This document shows positions 23,401 to 33,100 of a stretch of DNA of 64,000 nt, piece by piece. The translations under genes were made by a program, and so were the position numbers. The notes beneath the pieces are model-generated. The model was not told where the DNA came from. It did no database searches and saw only the letters and a program-made list of their open reading frames with translations. Every line of letters starts with the position of its first letter. The first letter of the stretch is position 1. This stretch comes from Lineolata rhizophorae (taxonomy: Eukaryota; Ascomycota; Dothideomycetes; Lineolatales; Lineolataceae). The DNA lies in NCBI GenBank assembly GCA_010093515.1, contig MU001682.1:193997-257996 (forward strand), written 5' to 3'.

Positions 23401-25351
23401 AATCAAAAAGCCAATATATGAACTCCATCCACAATTCTTTCCTCTTGTTGAAGTCCGTCTGTGAAAGATGGCCATGGCCCGTGGAGCTGAAAGGCCTTAG
23501 CCATGATAAGGACGTGATCTGCGCTGCGATTAGCAATGCATCGCCTCATGAAAGGACTGACTGAATGTACCTTGACGTCCTGCAAAACGTCGTGTAGAGT
23601 CATGGTCTCTTGCTTCCGGAGGTATATAAAGCGGTCGACCTTTTGCAGTACGGTCTGCTTATTTTCATCCCCGGCCTTCCCGTCCCCCCAGATCTCGTTT
23701 GGAATTACGTTCCTTATTACAGCGCGGCAAAAAGCCGAAACCTGCGCCGCAGGGGTGGCCAGATCTGTGAACGATTTCTCAGCCACCGACCGCTGCTGCA
23801 GATTGGGCGAATTGGCATTGTCGATAGCCTAACAAGGTAAGTTAGAATTTGTGGGCAATTAGAATAGAGTGGCTGGTAATTCCTACACTTATAGGGCAGT
23901 AATGCTTGATTAAATAATGGTAGGCGCATTTCGAGTGTAGAGCTCGTAGTCTCTGTATAACTCTTTCCGGGTCGCCCCTTAGTCGTTTGGGAAGTTTAAC
24001 ACATCCTTTCGAATCCCGGGATATTTTGTTTGACCGTTGCAAAAGTGCACGCTTGATTTCGGTCTCTCGTATGGTGTAGTCCTTGGACATAAAAGCGCTC
24101 TCGCGGTAATCCACTTTGGAAGTGAAGACGTTATGCAATCCAAATTGTCGAGGAAAAATGTAGAGCATGATGTGAACCGTGGATTGACGATCATGTTTGT
24201 CCGGAAACCGATTTAGGACATCTGACTTTCGAGTTAGTAGATCGACGGTTACAACTGGAATGGCATTATCTTACGCATGTGCCGCATCCCAAACCGAACG
24301 CTACCGTTGGCTTTGAGCGCTGGCTTTGCATAGAACATCCGACTACGGACAAATCGTATATCTGTAGGACTAGCCTGTTGCTCTTTTGCACTCGTGCGAC
24401 CAGTATTCTGAGCTTTGGCTAATGAGGAGAGCGGGTCGACTTTCTTGCGCTCCTCACGCAATACTTTGCAATCACCTAAAGGGACACCTATACATGGATT
24501 AGCGCATTTGATCAGACCCGTAAAATTAGGCAACTGTTTTACCGCAGATCTGGAAACAACGCTCTCCTTCAATAGCGAACAGGCCACATTCGAGGAAGAG
24601 ATCGGTCACGAGCGCGTCTCCTCCGCGGCCCAAAAGGACCAGTAGTCGTGCCCATGGTCCACTTTTGAGCATATCCACGTAGGGGTTTGAACAGACGGAC
24701 ACGAGGCCTGGGATATTATGTCTCGATACAGCAACTGCTACTTCATCCACCGCGGGAGATCTTCTAGAGAAGCCATGGCAGAGCAAATGCGCCGGCCTGG
24801 GCAGATTCGGGTTCCTCTTGAACAGCACAAATATTACTCTGTCGACGATCTTTGTAGTTGATTAGTATCATAATTCGAAAAACGAGGGAGTTAGGCATCG
24901 ACTCCTCTTCGCGGTATGACGACACAATCCAACATGACGACAATTGGCAACGTACATCTTCCTGGAAGGCAGGGGCAAGCTGAGCACCTGAGCCGAGCAT
25001 TGTACCGGGAGCTTCCTGAGAATAAGACTGGCTCTCCAGCTTTGTCATGCGCTCGTCGCCAAAGTCGGCATCATGGTTGGCGCCTACGAGAATCGAATCT
25101 AGTAACTTGGCGACCTCTGGATCCGTCGCGTCCCGGGATTGGGACGCGTGGGTGTACTTCCGCAGCCGTTTCTTCGATGAATTCGGGAGACGTTTGTTGA
25201 TATACTGGCGCAACGTCTTCACATGCTGGAAGTAACAGCACAGGACCGGGTGATTTATCGTAGTTGGAGTGTGAGCTTGAGCCTGCGCGGCGTCCTTCGG
25301 TCGTTTGCGGGAGCCACCCGTCTCATCTGAGTGATTGTGCTTGCGCTTCAT
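20424..25351 (-). CDS. TERT: Telomerase reverse transcriptase
   Basis: Catalytic subunit of telomerase, which copies telomere repeats from the telomerase RNA. Eleven exons read on the minus strand: 25351-24956, 24849-24543, 24487-24275, 24221-23887, 23828-23571, 23518-23051, 22985-22118, 22041-21972, 21830-21664, 21253-21124, 20661-20424, giving 1149 aa. The N-terminus (LRQYINKRLPNSSKKRLRKY) and IFPRQFGLHNVF fit the TERT N-terminal and RNA-binding regions. Motif T is near FDSFLVPLVKSNFHVTES, motifs 1/2 near GFSTVRFLPKKVGARPITNL, and motif A is FAKVDIMSCFD (Asp ~703). Motif B' is GIPQGSVLSSLLCNFFYG, motif C is LLRLIDDFLLIS (Asp ~867, 868) and motif E is near FPYCGIQID. All three metal-binding Asp are present. 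The CTE is followed by a basic tail ending GKKRKRC. Introns 9 and 10 (410 and 462 nt) are long for this genome, so the last two exons are the least certain. Confidence 0.95.
20735..20781. repeat. TGTA/TGCA tetranucleotide-type microsatellite in TERT intron 10
   Basis: A TGTATGTATGTATGCATGCA-like run followed by a TG-rich tract lies inside the last intron of TERT. It is non-coding in the accepted gene model. Confidence 0.75.
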
Positions 25352-25512
25352 GCTGACGAATGGCCATTGGCTTAGAGCGTTTAGTTCAAAGTGTTTCTAC
25401 AAAAAACGACAATCCGGACTAGGCAGTGGTTGGAAATGGAGCACGTGATTAGATGGTGAACTTTGCGGAGATCAAGGGCATTGGTACGTCGGCGGTTGCA
25501 CACTTGCGAGCA

Positions 25513-25655
25513 TATTGGTGGCCCATTTGGGCCTAGTTCGCCAACCCCTGACAGGGGTCCTACAAGTGCATTTATGCAGCTCCAGAGAGCACCGTCTTTC
25601 CAATGTCAATGGACTTGGCCTACCCATTCCAGAATTCCACCGGAATCTGACAGTT
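25513..25655 (+). repeat. LTR-like fossil, short copy
   Basis: This about 140 bp segment matches both ends of the longer copy at 26436-27784. The left part shares GGCCTAGTT and GCCAACCCCTGACAGGG and runs to TTTCCAATGTCAATGGA. The right part shares CCCATTCCAGA and ends near CTGACA. It begins about 160 bp upstream of the TERT start codon. A solo LTR of an old LTR retrotransposon is the likeliest origin; the family (possibly Copia) is inference. Confidence 0.55.
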
Positions 25656-25733
25656 ATGAGCCCGGCAATCGCCTTTGCGAGCCGTCAGACTTAGGCCACG
25701 AGTGCCTTGTCTATCTGTCCTTCCAGAGCCGGA

Positions 25734-25789
25734 GCGAGATGCCAGATGCCAGATGCCAGATGCCAGATGCCAGATGCCAGATGCCAGAG
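25734..25789. repeat. 7-bp tandem array (GCCAGAT)
   Basis: Six perfect GCCAGAT units occupy 25741-25782, with one imperfect unit on each side. It lies between the short LTR-like copy and the minisatellite. Confidence 0.95.
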
Positions 25790-25821
25790 CCAAATGCCAG
25801 GAAGCGAAACACCTTATTGCT

Positions 25822-26330
25822 AGGACCACGAGCGCATCGACTCGTGGGGCCTCGAGCGCACTTTCAAGTTGGGCCACGAAGCGCCCGTCAATACCTCCAT
25901 GCCGAGCCACGAGCGCACCTTTAAGCCGGGTCTCGAGCGCACCTTTAATCCGGGCCACGAAGCGCCCGTCAACACCTTCAAGTTGGGCCACACGAAGCGC
26001 CTATACATATCGTCAATAGTAGGCCACACGGAGCGCCTACACACTATCACCATTGGGCCACACGAAGCGCCTACACATACCCGACAATGGGCCACGCATA
26101 GGGCCCTCAACACCGTCAACGCTGGGCCACGAAGTGCCCATCAACAATTGACAATGTGCCACACGAGGCTCCTCACACTAGACCGCAGGGCCACAGAGCC
26201 GCAGGGCCACAGGGCTACAGGGCCATAGGGTCGCAGAGCAACAGAGGGCTATACACACGGGCACACACACTTGGCCACAGAGCGCCTATCCACTTTTAAC
26301 AAGGGGCCATGCGGACACAGATCTACAGTT
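25822..26330. repeat. Degenerate minisatellite, core GGGCCACACGAAGCGCC
   Basis: About a dozen units of roughly 24-36 bp each start with GGGCCAC or a close variant, followed by (AC)GAAGCGCCY and a variable tail such as TACACAT or GTCAACACC. The four units from about 25985 to 26120 are the most alike (34-36 bp). Toward 26.2 kb the units shorten to about 16 bp. It is a tandem array without unique spacers, so it is not a CRISPR. Confidence 0.85.
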
Positions 26331-26823
26331 AGGGTATTGCGATTTGGTACCTGTACTCTCCACCTGCTTTTGTACTTTCCTTCAGTTTCTCACTGTCTTC
26401 CGACAGCTTCAAAGCTGGGGGCGCGCGTGTGAGAATGTTGGGTGGCCCATTGGGGCCTAGTTTGCCAACCCCTGACAGGGATCTTATAAGTGTATCTACT
26501 ACGCATGCAGCTCCAGATAGAAACCATCTTTCCAATGTCAATGGATGAGTTGCGCTCGCTCCGCCCGCTGCTCGGGTCTCGCTTCGCTCGCGCAGCCTGG
26601 ACTGTTACGGGCTGCCCGGGGTTATAGTCGGCCCGGATTGTTCCGTACATACTACGTAATCGATGGACGGCCACGGCGGCGCGGAGCGCGTTCGGGCGGC
26701 CGAAGACGTGGGCGCTCAGCAGGAGGCGGTGCTTCCGAACGGGGTCGGCTACGACGCCGCGGAGCATGTTCAGGCTCAGAGTCTAGGGCGTTATCTTTGT
26801 AACGCGCAGGCAAGCCTCGGCCA

Positions 26824-26915
26824 AGATCCGCGCGGCCAGAGCGCTCGTAACAGATCCGCGCGGCTAGAACGTTCGTAATAGATCCACGTGGCTAGAACGC
26901 TCGTAAACAGATCCG
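26824..26915. repeat. 28-bp tandem repeat, three units
   Basis: Units AGATCCGCGCGGCCAGAGCG... start at 26824, 26852 and 26880, with a partial fourth at 26909. They differ mainly by C/T and G/A changes. The array lies inside the extra segment of the long LTR-like copy. Confidence 0.9.
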
Positions 26916-27647
26916 TTGTACTGCCGCTGCGGTGTCGATTCCATGTGCGGGAGACCCGGACTAACCTCGCTCAACGAACGCGTACGAACAGAGATATTCA
27001 GAGCAACCGGGCTCTGTTGTTCAAAACGGCCGAGAAAAGAAGAGGTGGTTAGCGTATTAGCGTACAGAGCGAAAAACATGGGACGAAAACCATAGAGAGA
27101 GCTGCAAATACACGTAATGTATAGCTGTAGAGGACGGCGGCTAGACGCTCTGGGACCAAGAAACTAGGAAGGAGACTAAAAGGACCTGCACATATTGCAT
27201 GTTAAACTATAAGCGGCTATTCTCGACATACGCGAATACACAAAGATTTCACACCTTCTCTAATAGTAGAACTTGGCCTCGAGTATATAGAACGGAATCA
27301 AAGCGGAAAATAGCAGATATAGAAGACGCTCCGCCCGAGAAAAATGGCTGATAGTACGGAGCGTGAATATGGAGTATGAAATAGTGCGTTACGGATCAAC
27401 ACATAAAGCGAAATTCGGAGCAGAGCGTGGTGCTGCTAGCGTAGCGCCAGCGTAGCTATAAGAGGGCTGTAGCACCGCTATGACGGGGCTAGCGTAGCCG
27501 TAATTGAGATAGTATAGAGCTGGTATAGTCCTAACAGAGATGGTGTAGTTCTAACAGAGGTGGCGTAGAGCCGGCGCAGACGTAGGTAGAGCCTCAGTAG
27601 GCTTGTATAGACTCCGAATAGTGAATCAAGGTGCAGAATGGTCGTGA

Positions 27648-27713
27648 CATTATTCGCGTAGAGAACTGCTATTATTCGTGTACAGAGCTGCCATTATTCG
27701 CGCGCGAGTGTGT
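27648..27713. repeat. 22-bp tandem repeat, three units
   Basis: Three units of the type CATTATTCGCGTAGAGAACTGC follow each other at 22-bp spacing near the right end of the extra segment in the long LTR-like copy. Confidence 0.85.
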
Positions 27714-30133
27714 CCAAATTCTAATTCTCTTAGAGAAGGAGAATTGGCCCACCCATTCCAGATTTCCATCGGAACCTGACAACACCAAATGGATCGAGGG
27801 CAGACTAGCGTATTGCCCACGGACTATTAGGATGAACGCGGTAAGGGATGGATATTGAGTCGGCAAGAGGAGGCAATATGACGCGGGAACAAAAGCCACT
27901 AGCCAGGTTGACGGACGAGCTGCCGCGCAAGTCGAAGGCGCGTGCTGGTGCGGAGAGACGCGTCCCCGGCGGGAGTGCCAAGATCACGCGTGCGACAGGG
28001 CCAGATGCCGAACCGCGGCAGGGCCAAGCGAGCTCGGCATGCCGGCAGCCAACGGGGAGAAAAGCCACTCTTGCGAACGTTGGCTCTGGCGCCGGACGGC
28101 GTTCGGCCTTGGTACTCGAACAGATCGAGCGCCTTAAAACTTCCGAAGACGCCGTTCGAAACTATACTCGGTTGTACGGCATTCGCGCGCAGGCGCAAGA
28201 TATGGTGTTCCACCGGCATCAGCCCTAGGTTTATCGCGACAGATGTGTGCGTACCACAGTCCCTTTCGGGCGCCAAGCGGCGGTCGAACGCTACGTACCC
28301 AAGTATGCTATACGACGACTGTCGGGTCTTCGTACGGAGTACCAGCGCGCCACCGGTGAAGCAGACGACTTCTTGGTACGTTCTATGCCCGAGTTTACCC
28401 TGTATGTCTACTGTAGAACCGTGGTCCGTTTTGCACATGCCCCGACGCAGTATTTCCTAGCCTGGTCCGCCAAGCAAACAGTTCCTTGAGAGTGTGTTCG
28501 GACAAAATGAGCACGGGAGCGGGCCCGGCGAAGCGGAAGGCATGGGATCAGGCCGCAACGAGCAATCTATTGAAAGTTTCTCGTTCGCCAGAAATTCCCT
28601 GTCGCTGCATCCAGATCCACCCCGGCCAGTGCAAAAAAAAAAAGCCGCCTAAGATTACGGAGCTACGCAGAGCTCCATAGGGTAGGCAGGTAGGTTCCGA
28701 CGATTTTTAGGTGGTGTCGCAGGCAGTTGCGCGTTCGTGATTTCAAAGGCACGTAGAATAAAGAGGAGGGAGCTGAAAGAAGAGGAGCTTGCAGTGGAAC
28801 AGGAGCGCCTGAGGGCCGGCCACGCAAGATTCTTCCTTCTCACTCCTTCCTCGTCGCCAGATCGTGGTGACGACGAAGCACGGGCGCTCCTCACATTTGG
28901 GCCCCCGGTGCCATGGCGGTCGCGAGCGGTCGCACAGGAGCGGGGCGCTCCTCAGTCGAGAGACGGTCGATCTCACGAAACGTCGAGGCGGTCGATACGA
29001 GGCACCTCGTTACCCAGGCTCCCGCGACGGCGCGGGAATACGCTCGTACACAACAACCCTATCGCCGTCGTCTGGCTGGAGATGCCCGGCCGGGTAGAAG
29101 CCGAGGCATCCCATCTCCAGGCATGTGGGCGGCGGCGGGAGGAGGGGCCTCGGGCCGTCCTGGGGCCGGGCGACAATGAGGCCCGAAATGTCGCGCAGAA
29201 ACGACGGGCGGACTGTGCGGGCGCGAATCCCACGGCTCGCGAGCGGGATAGACGAGCTCTGCTGCACACATGCGCAGCACCCGGCGTCTCGTGCCGGATG
29301 GAGCAGGTGGCTACGTACGGGCGGGCGCGATGTGTTGCGGGCGGCGGCAGGCTTGGAGAGCCGCGTCCCCCGGCGGGCAGCGAGAGGCGCCTTGGCGGTC
29401 GCGCAAGGCCCGGCCGGGGCTGCTCGGGCTGACTGGCGTGGCCCGCCCCGGGATGGACCTCCCGCAGCCGCCGCACCACGCCCGCCCTCACCACCCGCAC
29501 ACGACGCTCCCACGCTCCCGCGCCTAGCTGCGAGCTTTCGCGGCCGAGACACCACCACCACGGCGACGACGACGACGCCTGCGCTCCGCCAGCTCCAACA
29601 TCCTCCTCCCGCCTGCCGCCCCTGCCCGCTGCTCCTGGCCCTTTTTTCTCCGGCGCCACTGCCGCCCCCCCGTCGCTCGTTATACCGCGCCCGCCGGTGC
29701 CCGTCCGCGCCAACGGCCGCGCGCAGGCCGCTCATTGGTCGCCGCATGCCGCAGTCGCGACAACTCATCAGCGTCGTGCCTTGTCTGTCGCCGCGCTGGG
29801 TCCAGGCAGACGAGACGTCCTCCTCGTTGGAAGTCCTTGCCCTCGCCCGCCTTTACCCCCCCCTTTCGCCCGCGCCCACCGCGCGCGTTGCCGGTCCATC
29901 CAACCCTGTTTCCTTGCCCTCGTCCGCCGGACGGCATTGCCGCCTCGCCCGCTTGATTGGCGCCCGTTGTCTGATCTGCTCCCTCTTCGCCCGGCCCGGC
30001 CCTCCATTCATCGCCCGCCCGCCGCGAGGAGCCCTACCTGTCTACCGCTAGTAGCAGAGGCCGGCTTGCCTTACCCCTCGGGCCACTCTGGCGCCGTGCA
30101 CTCGGGCCCAGAGCATGGGCTGACCGAGGGAGG

Positions 30134-33100
30134 ATGCAGTCCGGACACTCCTCCTTCTACCACCACCACCACCCTCCTCCGCCGCGGCCCACTGCAGAGT
30201 ACCGTTCCCCCTTCGATGAGCCCGACGTCGTCGGCCAAGACCGCGATGACAACCTCGACCCGGCTGCCCGCGGCGGTGCTCTAACGGACGACGGCACCTA
30301 CGATCCTCATGACTTTTACCGCTCCTACCCCCCCTACGCCGAGAGCCAGTCCGCCACGCCGCACCGACCCGACATCGTCCTCGAAAACGACGCACGAGAC
30401 ATGGCTACCGTCGCCGGCAGGAGGCCCGCCGCGAACGGGGCCACTCCGAAGCAGTCCCCGCACTCCACCCGCACCAGGCAGGGCGTGCGGTCCGCGAGCG
30501 GGCCACAATCGAGCCGGTCGAACCCCACGCTTGGAAGTTCGAGCAGTCAAGGTCGCCCCTCCTTTCAGGACCTTGTGAGCCGCTTTGAAGGCACCTCAGC
30601 TCACGGCGCAGCAGCCACGAGGTCCCGCGTGCCGTCGTCCTCGAGGACGTCCAACGGGGCGAACCGCGAAGACTCAAACTTGGACCCATTGAAGGAGAAC
30701 GAGTATGGTCCATCCAAGTACCAAACAAGAAAGTACGCACTCGATGGTTCATCTCCACCGGTCATATCCCCGAGGAGATCTGCTGAGCGTGATAGACCCC
30801 CAAAGGCAAACGCGGCTGCCATTTCAGCCGGCCCACGCTCGATGAACAACCTTCAGGACTCGTCCCCTGCCCGGCGCCGGCCTCTTTTGTTCGGCGAGGT
30901 GGACCAATCCTCCGACCGGGCCCAGAACCCCGGGTTCGGAATACCAGTCGCGACTTCCAAACTCCGACGTCTATCGGAGGGCAGCATGCACAAACCGAAT
31001 CCCATGTTCGCACGCGGCGGCGATGACTCTCCTGTCGAACAGCCTCGTCTGTCAATTGATACAGCTTCTGCACAGGGCCACAGGCGCGCGCGGAGCGATA
31101 CCACGACTCCCATCGACGACTCCTCCGGCGTTACGCCAGGCGGCAGCCGCAAGCGCTCGCCACCCTCTCGCATCCCGATATCCACCAGCCGGCGGGCGAG
31201 CCTGAATTCCGATTCGAGCCCGGTTTCGGCAATAAACCCCGCCAACACCCACATCTACGGCGCTACTCCGCCTTCCTCTCGAACTTCTAAGCGCGGAACC
31301 GCAACACCCAACGGGCGCGACGCCGCCACCACGAAACGGACCGAAACACCCACTCTGACTCTGTCTTCGCGGCGTTATCGCGACACTTTGGATAATAGCG
31401 CTCGTGCCAATAACACCAAGCTCAGGGCGCACATTGTTGCGCCTGCACAGAAGGAATCGCCTCCGCTCCGAAGCTCGCGCCCTCGGCTGCCTGTTTCTGT
31501 CGCCACCACATCCGCATCGCGGGCCCGAAGTTCCGAGCGTCCCCGACACTCGGGCAGAGAGGGTAGACCTCACAAAAGCTCCACAGCTAATCCGCGGACC
31601 CGCACCCGCCGCGACCGCTCAGCGGATAGCAACATGAGTTTTGCGGAGCGTAGGGCGGGCGCCATGAAGAAGATCGAAAAATCGTACGAGAAGCTCAACG
31701 CGCAAGCTGCCGCCGCCGCCGCGGCTGCTGCCCAAGCTGAGGCCGATCGTGAACAAGAAGCTTCGAAATCCGATGGCGGCGAGGATACCACGTTGGCACA
31801 CCAGAAAGAAGCAGCGCCGGCTCTGCAGGTTACGGATACCGAAGACAAACCTGCGGAAGGGCCGAAGGAGCCGGCCGAGGAGGCAAGCCGCCAGGATAAC
31901 GCGGCTCCAGACTTGTCTGTCGACACGAATGGCGTCCAAACTCAGCCGGATCAAGACGCGGCTGATAGCGCCCATACGACGTTTGAGGAATCGCCTGTCC
32001 TCGGCATGCCAGGCGGTTTCCCCACCACTGATTCAGCTCAGCAGACGCCGCAGATAGGAACGGAGCGCACGCTAGGTCCGGCTGATGTGACAAGCACCGT
32101 CAGCTCGGAGCACACCGAATTTGCTGAGGACTCGAGCTCTCGCCGGGCAGAGGATGAAGAATCGATCCAGATTAGGTATCAGCCCACGCCGAATCTTGCA
32201 GGCGCCCCCACCGCCTGGCAGCATATGCACGACCCATCGATTGGAATCGAATTTGTCGACGACGACCAAGAACCTCAGTCCGCGGTATCCGACGAATGCT
32301 CTATTCTCCCTGAAGACTCGATAAGCGTCGCGCCTTTCCCGAGGCAGTATCCTAGACAGCCGGTTGAGTGGAGCGAGCCGCCGCGGAGCAGTCGTGAGCA
32401 GCGCCAATCTTTGAACGACGGCCAATACACCACCATTAGTAGAGTGCTAGGGTGCTACCTTGACGCGACGCACGTACCGCCTGAGATGGCTCACGAATGC
32501 CGGAGGGAAGTGCACGCGGTCTCGCCGCACCTGGCCAACTTCGAAGGGTGGTCGTCGAAGGAGGCGTCGGAGCGATACCTCGCCGAGATCTTGCAGGCCC
32601 AGGGTTCCGTGGTCGAGCCCAGCCAACCGCTGGAAACGCCGCGCGTGCCGGCCGAGTCGAGAGAAGATGGGGTGACGAAGCCGCGGGTCCCAGGCCTAGA
32701 GGACTCGCCCCACATGAGCGAGGAGTACCATGGTACGGCGCTCGTCTACGAAGACCCCGAGCGGTACAGCAGCGGGTACAGGCACACCTGGGGCCAAGAG
32801 CCTCGCGATCGCAATTCCGCGTCGACGAACGACATGGAACATTCGCGTGGCACCTCTATTGCCACCAGTGAGGAGGAAGCCTTCCGCTACGATAGTGGCA
32901 ACCTGGAGGTTCGACCTCCGATTCCACCCAAGGACAGGCTATCACCTATTGCTGGCGGCTTTACGCCCAATGACGGGTCTGCAAACGACGCCGCTGCGCA
33001 ATCGCCCTTGTCGCCCAAACGGCCACGTCTGCCGGAAATTAGAGGCACCGGTGAAGGGCTGGGTATCCAGGTGTCTGCCCAGGAGCAGCAGGCAATTCCG

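Larger units (their letters stand above)
26436..27784 (+). repeat. LTR-like fossil, long copy with about 1.2 kb of extra sequence
   Basis: It starts TGTTGGGTGGCCC and ends CTGACAACA, so it has TGTTG/CAACA inverted termini typical of LTRs. The first ~110 bp and last ~40 bp match the short copy at 25513-25655, including a TATAAG near 26476. Between them lie about 1.2 kb absent from the short copy. No 5-bp target duplication is visible. It is an old remnant with no coding part recognised. Confidence 0.5.
25352..30133. other. Repeat island and GEF promoter region (no recognised intact gene)
   Basis: The 4.8 kb between the divergent TERT (-) and Rho GEF (+) genes. From 25.5 to about 27.8 kb it is dominated by LTR-like fossils and several short tandem repeats, listed separately. 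From 27.8 to 28.7 kb there are medium-length frames on both strands with no recognisable domain, possibly element remains. From 28.7 to 30.1 kb it is GC-rich and C-rich, and presumably contains the GEF promoter and 5' UTR. Confidence 0.55.

Noticed and set aside
22065-23536. Reverse-transcriptase motifs as a LINE or LTR retroelement
   Set aside because: Motif details (T motif, motif A FAKVDIMSCFD, motif E, long N-terminal RNA-binding region) and the intron-rich structure identify TERT, a host gene.
25869-26228. 119-aa frame with GHEAPVNT-like repeats
   Set aside because: It simply translates the minisatellite; unit length is not a multiple of three, so the repeat peptide does not persist.
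25822-26330. CRISPR-like repeat/spacer pattern
   Set aside because: Units are contiguous, degenerate, of unequal length and in a eukaryotic genome; a minisatellite explains them.
28973-29768. 246-252 aa minus-strand frames upstream of the GEF gene
   Set aside because: Arg/Gly/Ala-rich low-complexity in a GC-rich 5' region; overlapping frames in different phases; no domain.
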